Source of the DNA: Paraburkholderia xenovorans LB400 | GTDB taxonomy: Bacteria > Pseudomonadota > Gammaproteobacteria > Burkholderiales > Burkholderiaceae | Reading direction: 5' to 3' | Assembly (NCBI RefSeq): GCF_000013645.1 | Contig: NC_007951.1 | Coordinates: 3,658,001 to 3,722,000 of the forward strand | Length of the DNA: 64,000 nt | In this document: one piece after another, positions 43,698 to 52,930 of the stretch | Layout: each line of letters begins with the position of its first letter | Position numbering within the stretch: position 1 is the first letter of the stretch | Notes under the pieces: model-generated | Databases searched by the model: none | What the model was told of the DNA's origin: nothing | The model's input: only the letters and a program-made list of their open reading frames with translations | Made by a program: the position numbers and the translations under genes

Positions 43698-44330
43698 CTA
43701 TTGGCCTTGCGTAGAAACAGCGGCAGCGCGAATCAGCGGCATGGAGCCCGGCATGACCGGTTGCTGCGCGAATTGCTGGTGAGCTTCCAGATACTGGTCG
43801 AGACTCGCGTCGCGAATAATGTTGGCGTCTTGCGCGACCGGCTGCACGGTGGCCGCCGGCACCGAAGCCATAGCCACGCGCTGCAGCGCGTCGCCATGCG
43901 ACTGGACCGACGCGAGTTGCGCCGTGCCCGGGCCGCCTGGCACGCCTTGCAGTTGCGGCACGACGATCCACGTCAGCGTGGCGGCCGCGGCTGCGACGGC
44001 AAAGGCCGGCACGACACGGCGACGCAGCGCCAGCAAACGGCGTGCGACCGGCATGGCGGTGGGCGCCAGCACGTGCGGCTCGTTGTCGAAGCGCGCGGCA
44101 AAACCGTTCAGGAAAGCGCTGCTCGTCGCCGGGCTGACCGCCAGATCGTCGGAACGCAGGGCGTCGCCGATCAGGTGATAGCTCGACCAGGCGGCGCGAT
44201 CATGGCCGTCCAGTCCGGAAAGAAACGCGTCCAGATTCAGATGCTCTTCGCCGACCAGTTCACCGTCGACAAAAGCGGACAGACGCTCGCCGCGCGAGCT
44301 GGCTTGCAATTGCATCGAGACCGACCCCAT
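43698..44330 (-). CDS. rseA: Anti-sigma-E factor
   Basis: The protein has 210 residues from MGSVSMQLQ, with GGGGAGC just upstream. The N-terminal cytoplasmic part (SAFVDGELVGEEH) binds sigma E. One membrane segment (PAFAVAAAAATLTWIVV, about 107-123) is followed by a Gln/Pro-rich periplasmic tail. A longer start overlapping rpoE (44,417) is less likely. Proteolysis of this protein releases RpoE. Confidence 0.9.
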   Translation of the reverse strand: MGSVSMQLQASSRGERLSAFVDGELVGEEHLNLDAFLSGLDGHDRAAWSSYHLIGDALRSDDLAVSPATSSAFLNGFAARFDNEPHVLAPTAMPVARRLLALRRRVVPAFAVAAAAATLTWIVVPQLQGVPGGPGTAQLASVQSHGDALQRVAMASVPAATVQPVAQDANIIRDASLDQYLEAHQQFAQQPVMPGSMPLIRAAAVSTQGQ

Positions 44331-44413
44331 GATGCTCCCCATCTTACAAATACCCCGTAGTGACACCACTAATCCAGATATCGCACCCGCGCCCCGCCCG
44401 GCAGGCTGGTCGT

Positions 44414-45013
44414 TCACCAGCGCTTGCCTTCAGGTGTGTCAAGTAACGGACGCAATTTTGCCGCAATGGCTTCGCGAGCACGGAAAATTCGTGATCTGAC
44501 TGTGCCGATTGGGCAACCCATCATCTCAGCGATTTCCTCGTAGCTCAAACCTTCAATTTCACGAAGAGTAATGGCGGTGCGCAACTCTTCCGGTAAAACC
44601 GCCATCGCAGCATTGACCGTCTCAGCGATCTGCTTGCTCATCAACATCGACTCAGGCGTGTTGATATCCCTTAGTTGGTCCGCGTCCGAGAAAGTTTCAG
44701 CTTCTTCAGCATCTGCTTCGGTCGAGGTCGGCGCGCGCCGCCCTTGGGTCGCAAGGTAGTTCTTTGCCGTGTTGACGGCAATCCGGTACAACCACGTATA
44801 AAAGGCCGACTCCCCGCGAAACTGCGGCAACGCCCGGTACGCCTTGATAAAGGCGTCCTGAGCGACGTCTTCCACCTCGGCGGGGTCCCGCACGAGGCGT
44901 GAGATCAGCCGGAGGATCTTGCGGTGGTATTTGGAGACCAGAAGCTCGAACGCGGCCTTGTCGCCCTTCTGGACGCGCTCGACCAGCACCTGATCAATTT
45001 CTTTTTCGCTCAC
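44414..45013 (-). CDS. rpoE: RNA polymerase sigma factor RpoE/AlgU
   Basis: The protein has 199 residues from a GTG start. ECF sigma factor with region 2 (DPAEVEDVAQDAFIKAYRAL, FYTWLYRIAVN) and region 4 (LREIEGLSYEEIAEMMGCPIGTVRSRIFRAREAI). It directs the envelope stress response. The four tandem GTTAC-type repeats at 45,081-45,116 lie just upstream. Confidence 0.96.
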   Translation of the reverse strand: MSEKEIDQVLVERVQKGDKAAFELLVSKYHRKILRLISRLVRDPAEVEDVAQDAFIKAYRALPQFRGESAFYTWLYRIAVNTAKNYLATQGRRAPTSTEADAEEAETFSDADQLRDINTPESMLMSKQIAETVNAAMAVLPEELRTAITLREIEGLSYEEIAEMMGCPIGTVRSRIFRAREAIAAKLRPLLDTPEGKRW

Positions 45014-45080
45014 CTGATAAATCCGTTAACTATAGGGCGCATGGCGGGGGACCATTGTAGCGTTCCCGTCATCCGGGCAC

Positions 45081-45116
45081 GTTACGCCGGTAACAGCGGT
45101 TACAGTCGTTACAGTC
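45081..45116. repeat. Four 9-bp GTTAC/GTAAC repeats upstream of rpoE
   Basis: GTTAC, GTAAC, GTTAC and GTTAC start at 45,081, 45,090, 45,099 and 45,108, an exact 9-bp period, ending in the stop codon of the YgfX-like gene. The repeat could be a binding site for a regulator of rpoE. Nothing here identifies the protein. Confidence 0.6.
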
Positions 45117-45603
45117 AGGCGCCGGCGCTACGTCTGCCCAACACCGCCAGTTCGCGGAAAATGGGGGCCGGGAGTGCATCGGCGGCGAGCAGTAAAGTGC
45201 GCGAACGGCCCCGCTCCGGCATCAGCGCCAGAATCAGCAAGCGGCCGCTCCACTGCGAACAGCCGGCAATGCGCCCTTGCGCCAGCAACGCGCCCGTCCG
45301 GCCCCAGGCGGATAACCCGTCCGGCCCGATTTTCAGCGCGACGGGTTGCGCACGCAGATACTGGAGCGCGCAAAGCACGAGCCACGCCCATACAGCGAGC
45401 GTCAACGGGACCGCTTGCCACGTGCCCAGATGCGACGCGAGGCAAGCAAAGACGGCCGATGTCGCAGTCAGAACGAAAACCCCCAATGCCGCCCACATGG
45501 CGACGGAGCGCCGCAGCGCAATGCGCTGCGGCGCTCCGTCGGGCGTTGCCGATTCAGGGGAGCGCGCCGGCCGACCCGGCGCCTTCGACTGGCGCGTCAC
45601 CAA
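45115..45603 (-). CDS. YgfX/CptA-like membrane protein
   Basis: The protein has 162 residues: two adjacent N-terminal membrane segments (about 35-55 and 62-82), then a soluble domain ending LLLAADALPAPIFRELAVL, similar to the C-terminal pattern LWLAADSMDEAEWRDL of E. coli YgfX. In E. coli YgfX has been described as the toxin CptA, but no SdhE-type partner lies next to it here. It is between fabF and rpoE on the same strand. Assignment is by pattern only. Confidence 0.6.
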   Translation of the reverse strand: MVTRQSKAPGRPARSPESATPDGAPQRIALRRSVAMWAALGVFVLTATSAVFACLASHLGTWQAVPLTLAVWAWLVLCALQYLRAQPVALKIGPDGLSAWGRTGALLAQGRIAGCSQWSGRLLILALMPERGRSRTLLLAADALPAPIFRELAVLGRRSAGA

Positions 45604-45614
45604 CTATCAGGCGA

Positions 45615-46853
45615 TCAGGCGCGTTTGAAGACCAGCGTGCCGTTCGTGCCGCCGAACCCGAACGAGTTCTTCAGCGCGACGTCGATCTTCATCTCCCGCG
45701 CGGTATTGGCGCAGTAATCCAGATCACAGGCCGGATCCTGGTTGAAGATGTTGATCGTCGGCGGCGACACCTGATGATGCACGGCCAGCACGGTAAACAC
45801 CGACTCCAGACCGCCGGCGCCGCCCAGCAGGTGCCCGGTCATCGACTTGGTCGAGTTCACGACCATGTCTTTGGCATGATCGCCAAAGGCGCGCTTGATG
45901 CCGGTGGTTTCCGCCAGGTCGCCGAGCGGCGTGGACGTGCCATGCGCGTTCAGATAATTCACCTGATCGAGGTTGATGCCTGCGTTCTTCAACGCCGCCA
46001 GCATGCAGCGGCGCGCGCCGTCGCCGTCTTCCAGCGGGGCGGTCATGTGATAGGCGTCGCCGCTCATCCCATAGCCGCTGACTTCGGCGTAAATCTTCGC
46101 GCCGCGTGCCTTCGCGTGCTCGTACTCTTCGAGCACCATGACGCCGGCGCCCTCGCCCAGCACGAAACCGTCGCGATCCTTGTCCCACGGACGGCTCGCC
46201 GTGGCCGGATCGTCATTGCGTTGCGACAGCGCGCGCGCCGCCGCAAAGCCGCCGACGCCGAGCGGCGATACGGTCGATTCTGCACCACCCGCGATCATCA
46301 CGTCCGCGTCGCCGTATTCGATCAGGCGCGACGCCTCGCCGATACAGTGCAGGCCCGTGGTACAGGCCGTGACGATAGCCAGATTCGGACCCTTGATGCC
46401 GAACTTGATCGACAGATGGCCGGAGATCATGTTGATGATCGACGCCGGCACGAAGAACGGCGAAATACGGCGCGGGCCGCGATTGAGCAGTTCGGTTTGC
46501 GTCACTTCGATCATCGGCAAGCCGCCGATGCCCGAACCAACCACCACGCCGATACGCTCCGAATTCTCGTCGGTGACTTCGAGGCCGCTGTCCTGCATCG
46601 CCTGGATGCCTGCAGCCACGCCGTAGTGGATAAACGTATCCATGTGGCGCGCTTCCTTACCGGGGATGTAGTCCTCGATATTGAAGCCCTTCACCTCGCC
46701 GGCAAAACGAGTCGAAAAGTTCGACGCATCGAACTTCGTGATATTGGCAATACCCGACTTGCCGGCGACCAGATTGGCCCAGCCGTCGGCAACATTATTG
46801 CCAACAGGCGAAATCAGCCCCAGGCCTGTAACAACAACACGACGGCGGCTCAC
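45615..46853 (-). CDS. fabF: 3-oxoacyl-[acyl-carrier-protein] synthase II
   Basis: The protein has 412 residues from GTG 46,853 (VSRRRVVVTGLGLISP), which follows AAAAAGGGG. The triad is Cys164 (TACTTG), His in NAHGTSTPLGD and His in KSMTGHLLGGAG. It elongates fatty acids and controls temperature response. The gene is separated from acpP by an unusually long 339-bp spacer. Confidence 0.96.
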   Translation of the reverse strand: MSRRRVVVTGLGLISPVGNNVADGWANLVAGKSGIANITKFDASNFSTRFAGEVKGFNIEDYIPGKEARHMDTFIHYGVAAGIQAMQDSGLEVTDENSERIGVVVGSGIGGLPMIEVTQTELLNRGPRRISPFFVPASIINMISGHLSIKFGIKGPNLAIVTACTTGLHCIGEASRLIEYGDADVMIAGGAESTVSPLGVGGFAAARALSQRNDDPATASRPWDKDRDGFVLGEGAGVMVLEEYEHAKARGAKIYAEVSGYGMSGDAYHMTAPLEDGDGARRCMLAALKNAGINLDQVNYLNAHGTSTPLGDLAETTGIKRAFGDHAKDMVVNSTKSMTGHLLGGAGGLESVFTVLAVHHQVSPPTINIFNQDPACDLDYCANTAREMKIDVALKNSFGFGGTNGTLVFKRA

Positions 46854-47192
46854 GGTAACCCCTTTTTCATAGATGACAAAAGCAAAAGCCACAGCGGCCA
46901 CAGGAATGTGCCCTGTGTGCCCTGTGGCTGTTAAGCGCCCCCACGCCCGGTGCTTCGCACCAAGCCACCCCGACGGGTGAAATCCCCCAAAAGGACTTCC
47001 TGCGGGGCGGAAAACGCGGGGCGGCCCGGCGTTTTCCTGAAAGTCGGCAATCGCGCGAAAAGTTGCGCTGTCAACATCGCTGGCTCCTGCACGGCGAAAG
47101 GCACGGCAAAAAGCGCCAACCCTGCTGGCGTCGGCAACCGACACGGCAGGGCGTCATACGCCGCCAACGCAGAAACGCAGGCGCGAATGACC
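46854..47192 (-). other. Spacer between acpP and fabF
   Basis: No gene is supported in these 339 bases. TGTGCCCTG is repeated in tandem at 46,911-46,928. The rest is GC-rich with short inverted stretches (for example around 46,990-47,040, GGCGGAAAACGCGGGGC). It may contain a separate fabF promoter. Confidence 0.4.
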
Positions 47193-47432
47193 TTAGGCCT
47201 TGACGTTTGCGCGAGCGTAGTCGATCGCTTGCTGAACGGTAGTGATCTTCTCGGCTTCTTCATCCGGAATTTCCATGCCGAATTCGTCTTCGAGGGCCAT
47301 CACGAGTTCAACGGTGTCGAGCGAGTCGGCGCCGAGGTCGTTCACGAACGAAGCTTCGTTCTTGATCTCAGCTTCTGCAACGCCCAGTTGTTCTGCGACG
47401 ATCTTCTTGACGCGCTGTTCGATATTGTCCAT
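47193..47432 (-). CDS. acpP: Acyl carrier protein
   Basis: The protein has 79 residues from [17 protein letters not shown], with CTTGGAGGGGTA upstream. Acidic four-helix protein with Ser37 in [12 protein letters not shown] for the phosphopantetheine arm. It carries growing acyl chains for the Fab enzymes. Expected highly expressed. Confidence 0.97.
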
Positions 47433-47583
47433 TACCCCTCCAAGGGAAAAGAAGTTCAAAAATACAGGTGCGCGCATTTTATCAGGTTTGACCCGGCAAA
47501 AAAGCGGCGCATCGGGTTGCTGTCAAGGCATGCGCCTTACGCATTTACAAACGCATCAAGGCGCGGATAGTAACCGAATTTGG

Positions 47584-48333
47584 TTACGACATGTACATTC
47601 CGCCGTTCACATGCAATGTCGTGCCCGTGATGTAGCCGGCTTGCGGCGACGCCAGAAAGGCCACGGCGTGCGCGATGTCTTCCGGGCTGCCGAGACGCCC
47701 CAGCGGAATCTGCGTCTTCAGCGCCGTTTGCTGTTCTTCCGGCAAGGTCCTGGTCATGTCGGTATCGATGAAACCCGGCGCGACGCAATTCACCGTGATG
47801 CCGCGACTGCCGATCTCGCGTGCAAGCGCGCGGGTCATGCCCGCCACACCCGCTTTCGCGGCGGCGTAATTGACTTGCCCCGGGTTGCCGGCCGAACCGA
47901 CCACGGATGTGATGTTGATGATGCGGCCACCCTTCGCCTTCATCATGGGACGCAGCACTGCGCGCGACAGGCGGAACACCGATTTGAGGTTGGTGTCGAT
48001 CACCGCGTCCCAATCGTCGTCCTTCATGCGCATGGCGAGTTGATCCTGCGTGATGCCGGCGTTATTCACCAGCACATGCAACGCGCCGAATTCCTTCACC
48101 GTACCGTCGATCAGCGCTTCCGCTGCGGCCGCGTCGTTCACGTTAAGCACTGCGCCTCGGCCGCTCGCACCGGCTGCGTTAAATGCTTCGCTGATGGCGG
48201 CCGCGCCGCTTTCGCTGGTTGCCGTGCCGATCACCGTCGCGCCCTGGCGCGCCAGTTCCAATGCGATTGCTCGCCCAATACCGCGCGAAGCGCCGGTCAC
48301 GATTGCGATCTGCTTGTCGAGAGTCTTTTCCAT
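47584..48333 (-). CDS. fabG: 3-oxoacyl-[acyl-carrier-protein] reductase
   Basis: The protein has 249 residues of the short-chain dehydrogenase fold: TGASRGIGRAIA (about 14-25), NNAGITQD, and the catalytic Ser, Tyr and Lys (SVVGSAGNPGQVNYAAAK). Arg in the first loop fits NADPH. It reduces 3-oxoacyl-ACP in elongation. It lies between fabD and acpP in the standard order. Confidence 0.96.
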   Translation of the reverse strand: MEKTLDKQIAIVTGASRGIGRAIALELARQGATVIGTATSESGAAAISEAFNAAGASGRGAVLNVNDAAAAEALIDGTVKEFGALHVLVNNAGITQDQLAMRMKDDDWDAVIDTNLKSVFRLSRAVLRPMMKAKGGRIINITSVVGSAGNPGQVNYAAAKAGVAGMTRALAREIGSRGITVNCVAPGFIDTDMTRTLPEEQQTALKTQIPLGRLGSPEDIAHAVAFLASPQAGYITGTTLHVNGGMYMS

Positions 48334-48433
48334 CTGTCAGTCCGGATGCCCTTCGGAGGGCTGATTGATTCTTGATGCGCAGTCCTGACGCCGCCGCGAA
48401 GCGCCTGCTGCCAGACGCGGTGCGACGTTGCGT

Positions 48434-49369
48434 TCAGCCTGCCTTCACGAGTTTGAGCGTCTCTTCGAGCGAAGCCGGATCGAAGATCGAGGCACCGACC
48501 AGGTTGCCGTCGATACGCTTGGTCAAACCCGCAAGGACCTTGCCCGGACCACATTCGATCACGTGCGTGACGCCTTGAGCCGACATGGCCTGAACGCTTT
48601 CGACCCAGCGCACCGCGCCGGCCGCCTGGCGCACCAGTGCGTCTTTGATCGCGGCCGGTTCGTTGACCACGGCGACGTCCACGTTGTTGATGACCGGAAT
48701 AGCCGGCACCTGCACGTCGACGCTCGCCAGGTACTCGCGCAACTGGTCCGACGCGGGCTTGAGCAGCGACGAGTGGAACGGCGCCGAGACCGGCAACGGC
48801 AACGCGCGCTTGGCGCCCTTCGCCTTCGCGACCTCGCAGGCCTTTTCGACCGCAGCCTTGTTGCCCGCGATCACGACCTGCGCCGGCGCATTGAAATTGA
48901 CCGCTTCGACGACACCCGCAACCGACGCTTCAGCGCACACCGCGCGCACCGTATCGTCGTCGAGACCGAGAATCGCGGCCATTGCGCCTTCACCGACCGG
49001 CACCGCCGTTTGCATGGCTTGCGCGCGAAACCGCACGAGCGGTACGGCATCGCGAAACGCAATCGCGCCCGCCGCGACCAGCGCGGTGTATTCGCCCAGG
49101 CTGTGGCCCGCGACGATTGCCGGCTTCGGGCCGCCAGCCTGCAGCCACGCGCGATACATGGCGTACGAGGCAGTCAGCATGACCGGCTGGGTATTGGTGG
49201 TGAGGTTCAGATCTTCGGCAGGGCCTTCGGCGATCAGCTTGCCGAGGTCCTGATTGAGCGCATCGGAGGCTTCCTGAACCGTCTCACGCACGACCGCCTG
49301 ATCGGCGAATGCGTTGAGCATGCCGACCGACTGCGAACCTTGCCCAGGAAAAACGAACGCAAATTTCAT
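48434..49369 (-). CDS. fabD: Malonyl-CoA:ACP transacylase
   Basis: The protein has 311 residues. FPGQGSQSVGM at the N-terminus, nucleophile Ser90 in GHSLGEYTAL, and His in SAPFHSSLL. It charges AcpP with malonate. It is 111 bp after fabH. Confidence 0.96.
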   Translation of the reverse strand: MKFAFVFPGQGSQSVGMLNAFADQAVVRETVQEASDALNQDLGKLIAEGPAEDLNLTTNTQPVMLTASYAMYRAWLQAGGPKPAIVAGHSLGEYTALVAAGAIAFRDAVPLVRFRAQAMQTAVPVGEGAMAAILGLDDDTVRAVCAEASVAGVVEAVNFNAPAQVVIAGNKAAVEKACEVAKAKGAKRALPLPVSAPFHSSLLKPASDQLREYLASVDVQVPAIPVINNVDVAVVNEPAAIKDALVRQAAGAVRWVESVQAMSAQGVTHVIECGPGKVLAGLTKRIDGNLVGASIFDPASLEETLKLVKAG

Positions 49370-49479
49370 ATCGTCCCCAAAATCGATGTTGTCAGATGTG
49401 GGTGGCGCGCCCGGTTGACGCGAGCGCGCTCAAGCGTAGTCGAGCGCCGCGAAGGGCGCTCGCCATCACGTCGCCGCTT

Positions 49480-50469
49480 TCAGTAGCGGATAACCGACGC
49501 GCCCCACGTGAAGCCGCCGCCGACGCCTTCGATCAGCACGTTCTGGCCGCGCTTGATGCGGCCGTCGCGCACCGCGACGTCGAGTGCGAGCGGAATGGAC
49601 GCAGCCGACGTGTTGCCGTGCTCGCCCACTGTGACGATCATGCGTTCCTGCGGCAAACCGAGCTTGCGGCAGGTGCTTTGCATGATGCGGATATTCGCCT
49701 GATGCGGAATCAGCCAGTCGATCTGCTCAGCCGACAGATTGGCTTTCTCGAGCGCTTCGACCGCGACTTTTTCGAGCACGTTGACGGCGAGCTTGAACAC
49801 GGCCTGCCCGTCCATATGCAGGAACGCGCTGCCGGATACCACACCGCCGTTCACGTTGCCCGGCGTGCAAAGAATGTTCGAATGGCTGCCGTCCGCGTGC
49901 AACGCGCTGGCAAGCACGCCCGGTTCGTCGGACGCCTGCAGGATCACCGCGCCCGCGCCGTCGCCGAACAGCACGCAGGTGGTCCGGTCCTTGAAGTCGA
50001 GAATGCGCGAGAAGGTTTCCGCGCCGATCACGAGCGCCGTACGATGCTGACCGCTGCGAATGAAGCTGTCCGCCGTCGCCACCGCATAGGCAAAACCCGA
50101 ACAGACGGCCTGCACGTCGAACGCCGCGCCGTGGTTCCTGATGCCAAGCTTGTTCTGCAACAGGCACGCCGTGCTCGGAAACACGAAGTCGGGCGTGGAG
50201 GTTGCAACGATGATCAGGTCGATGGATTGCGGGTCGATATCCGCGGCTTCGATCGCGCGCTGCGAAGCGATGAACGCCAGATCGCTGGTCGTGACATCCG
50301 GTTCCGCGAAGTAGCGCGCGTGGATGCCGGTACGGGCGACGATCCACTCGTCGCTTGTCTCGATACCCTGCTCGGCGAGACGTTTCGCCAGATCCTGATT
50401 GGTGACGCGGTTGGGCGGCAGATAACTGCCCGTGCCCAGCACGCGGGAATAAATTGTCGATTGAGCCAT
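49480..50469 (-). CDS. fabH: 3-oxoacyl-[acyl-carrier-protein] synthase III
   Basis: The protein has 329 residues. GTGSYLPPNRVTN near the start, Cys123 in AVCSGFAYA, His in LIPHQANIR and Asn in GEHGNTSAAS form the triad. It starts fatty-acid synthesis from acetyl-CoA. Its ATG overlaps the plsX stop by one base. Confidence 0.96.
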   Translation of the reverse strand: MAQSTIYSRVLGTGSYLPPNRVTNQDLAKRLAEQGIETSDEWIVARTGIHARYFAEPDVTTSDLAFIASQRAIEAADIDPQSIDLIIVATSTPDFVFPSTACLLQNKLGIRNHGAAFDVQAVCSGFAYAVATADSFIRSGQHRTALVIGAETFSRILDFKDRTTCVLFGDGAGAVILQASDEPGVLASALHADGSHSNILCTPGNVNGGVVSGSAFLHMDGQAVFKLAVNVLEKVAVEALEKANLSAEQIDWLIPHQANIRIMQSTCRKLGLPQERMIVTVGEHGNTSAASIPLALDVAVRDGRIKRGQNVLIEGVGGGFTWGASVIRY

Positions 50470-51575
50470 TATGCCTTCGAGGATTGCGCAGCGTAGGGCT
50501 CGGCCGGCTGGCCTGCGATCGGGCTTGCGTGACCCGCACCGCTCGCGTCGCGCGCCGCCTGTTCGAGAGATCCCTCGTTCTCTTCCATCGCTCGCGCAAG
50601 GCGTTCCAGCACGCCGTTTTTGACGGCATCATACCCGCGTTTGATAGCCCACTCAAACCCGTAGGCATCCGCCGAACCGTGGCTTTTGATCACCAGCCCG
50701 CGCAGGCCGAGCAACGCAGCACCATTGTATTGCCGATGATCGACGCGTTTCTTGAAGCGCATCAATACCGGCAAGGCCAGCACCGCCATCACCTTGGTGA
50801 GCAAGGAGCGGCCGAACTCTTCCTTGATGATGTTGGACAGCATCTGCGCGAGGCCTTCCGACGTCTTCAGCGCGACATTGCCGACAAAACCGTCGCAGAC
50901 GATCACGTCGACCGTGCCCTTGAAGATATCGTTGCCTTCAACGTTACCGTGAAAGTTAAGTGTACTCGCGCGCAGCAATTCGCCGGCACGTTTGATGGTG
51001 TCGTTGCCCTTGATGACTTCTTCGCCGATGTTGAGCAGGCCGATGGTGGGCCGCTCCTTGCCCTCGAGCGCGGACACGAGCGCATGCCCCATCTCGGCGA
51101 ACTGCAGCAGATGCTGCGGCTCGCAGTCGACGTTGGCGCCCAGGTCGAGCATCATCGTGTAGCCGTTGGGGTTGGGCAGTGCCGACGCGATGGCCGGGCG
51201 TTCGATGCCCGACAGCGTTTTCAGCACGTAACGCGAGACTGCCATCAGCGCGCCGGTGTTGCCGGCGGAAATGCAGGCTTGCGCCTCGCCTTCCTTGACG
51301 CGGTTGAGCGCCACGCGCATGGATGAGTCTTTTTTCTTGCGCAGCGCGACTTCGACCGGATCGTCCATAGCGACGATCTCGGAAGCGGGCACGACGGTCA
51401 ACGCCGGCAGGTCCTGAGCCTTCAACTTCTTCAACTGCGCACGAATCGCACTTTCAATGCCGACGAGCAGCAATTGCGCGTCGGGATGCGAACGGGCGAA
51501 GTTGACGGCAGCGGGAACGGTCACGGACGGGCCGTGGTCGCCTCCCATGCAATCTATCGTGAGCTTTACTGTCAT
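50469..51575 (-). CDS. plsX: Phosphate acyltransferase
   Basis: The protein has 368 residues from VKLTIDCMGGDHGPS near the start. Family blocks: DCMGGDHGPSVTVPAA, NTGALMA, DLGANVDC, VCDGFVGNV and the C-terminal YGGAALLGLRG-like YNGAALLGLRGLV. It makes acyl phosphate from acyl-ACP for phospholipid synthesis. It joins rpmF to the fab genes, as in E. coli. About 20 residues at the C-terminus (Ala/Ser/Pro-rich) extend the usual length. Confidence 0.95.
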   Translation of the reverse strand: MTVKLTIDCMGGDHGPSVTVPAAVNFARSHPDAQLLLVGIESAIRAQLKKLKAQDLPALTVVPASEIVAMDDPVEVALRKKKDSSMRVALNRVKEGEAQACISAGNTGALMAVSRYVLKTLSGIERPAIASALPNPNGYTMMLDLGANVDCEPQHLLQFAEMGHALVSALEGKERPTIGLLNIGEEVIKGNDTIKRAGELLRASTLNFHGNVEGNDIFKGTVDVIVCDGFVGNVALKTSEGLAQMLSNIIKEEFGRSLLTKVMAVLALPVLMRFKKRVDHRQYNGAALLGLRGLVIKSHGSADAYGFEWAIKRGYDAVKNGVLERLARAMEENEGSLEQAARDASGAGHASPIAGQPAEPYAAQSSKA

Positions 51576-51747
51576 GGAGTGCGACGAATTTCAGGCGCCC
51601 CGCATGGGATCGCAGCAAGCGTCAGAGCGCCAACTGCGATCGACACAAAAAAGCGGCAGTTGAATGCCGCCTTTTTGCCGAGCCGGGAAAATGTCAAGCG
51701 AGCCGATCGCCACGCGAAACGCCACAGGGCGCAACGCAGTGAAACGA

Positions 51748-51927
51748 TTAGTCGTTCTTCGTCTTGACGACTTTCTTGCCGCGATAGTAGCCGTTCGGGC
51801 TAACGTGGTGACGCAAATGCACTTCACCCGTGCTCGGTTCCACGGCCAGCGGCGCTGCCGTCAGGAAATCGTGCGAACGGTGCATGCCGCGCTTGGACGG
51901 CGACTTCTTGTTTTGCTGAACTGCCAT
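51748..51927 (-). CDS. rpmF: 50S ribosomal protein L32
   Basis: The protein has 59 residues, [20 protein letters not shown] then a terminal KVVKTKND. The start is preceded by TAGGAGTTAG. The protein is short, which is why it is easily missed. The two zinc-cysteine pairs of some L32 proteins are absent, as in the C- form. It sits between the DUF177 gene and plsX, the conserved rpmF-plsX order. Confidence 0.95.
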
Positions 51928-52028
51928 GACTAACTCCTAAAAATTTTTCGGATTCTAACACAGCCCGACCCGGTGTCCGCCACTGGCCGAATGGCCAATG
52001 CGCCCGCATCGCGCTCCAATGCAACTGT

Positions 52029-52682
52029 TCAGTGCTTCTTGTCGTCCGGCTCACCGCGCTTGAGACTCTGGAGCGCCGCAAACGGACTGGGCCGCTCGGG
52101 CTCGTCACCCTTGCCCGCTTCGTCCGGTGCGCTTTCGTCGCTCTCATCTTCCTCGCCTTCAGCACCGGCCACACCAGAAACGAGGCTCTCGTGCACTTCG
52201 GGGCAGACTTCGTGCTTGGGCACGAGCGGCAAGGAAAGCAGCAACTCTTCTTCGATCAAGTCGATGAGATCGAAATGGTTCGAGCCCACGATCACTTCGA
52301 CTTCATCCTCGTCGAGCGGAAACTCTTCGGCTTCCGCCTCAGTGTTGACGACCCGATAAGTTGCGTCGACGTTGAATGCCTGCAGGTACGGCGTCATGCA
52401 CCGCTGACATTCGAGCCATGCGGCGCCGTGAATCGCCAACCTCAAATAAGGCTGGGGACCCTCGGTGCCGTCGTCCTGCAATTCCGGCTGCGTCGTCCCT
52501 TCGGCTTGCCAGGTGAACGCGGTATCGCGGTCTGGCGCTTCTGCCGGGACTTCGTTTAACATGCGCGGCAGTTGCGAGACGCGCACGACACCCGCGGCCT
52601 GACGCCCACTCCGCGCAAATTCGAACAGATCGAGGTTATGCGGGTCGGGCAGACCTGCAGGGTTGCCAGGATGTTGAGTCAT
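52029..52682 (-). CDS. DUF177/YceD-family protein
   Basis: The protein has 217 residues from MTQHPGNPAGLPD. The family mark is the pair of cysteines in LECQRCMTPYLQAF and a later acidic part with VPKHEVCPEV. Members linked to 23S rRNA and L32 synthesis are always next to rpmF, as here. The C-terminal part has a Glu/Asp/Ser-rich stretch. Confidence 0.88.
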   Translation of the reverse strand: MTQHPGNPAGLPDPHNLDLFEFARSGRQAAGVVRVSQLPRMLNEVPAEAPDRDTAFTWQAEGTTQPELQDDGTEGPQPYLRLAIHGAAWLECQRCMTPYLQAFNVDATYRVVNTEAEAEEFPLDEDEVEVIVGSNHFDLIDLIEEELLLSLPLVPKHEVCPEVHESLVSGVAGAEGEEDESDESAPDEAGKGDEPERPSPFAALQSLKRGEPDDKKH

Positions 52683-52930
52683 GTGCGCTCCTGCGTCGGC
52701 AAGGGTTTCGCCGAGGATATAACTGGTTTGCGAGACGACCTGCGAGCCCCATGCGTTGCGCACCGCAGCGTTACACGCCTGGCACACACCGAGACCCGCC
52801 TAGCGCAAGCATACCGATGAAAAGCCCGAAATCATATCCGTTTTGTCTTTTCGAGTCAAACACTTAAGCCCGTACATGCGCAAGCTTTGCGCCACCCTGT
52901 ACGCCCCGCCTCCCTAGCCGTTGATTGCCC

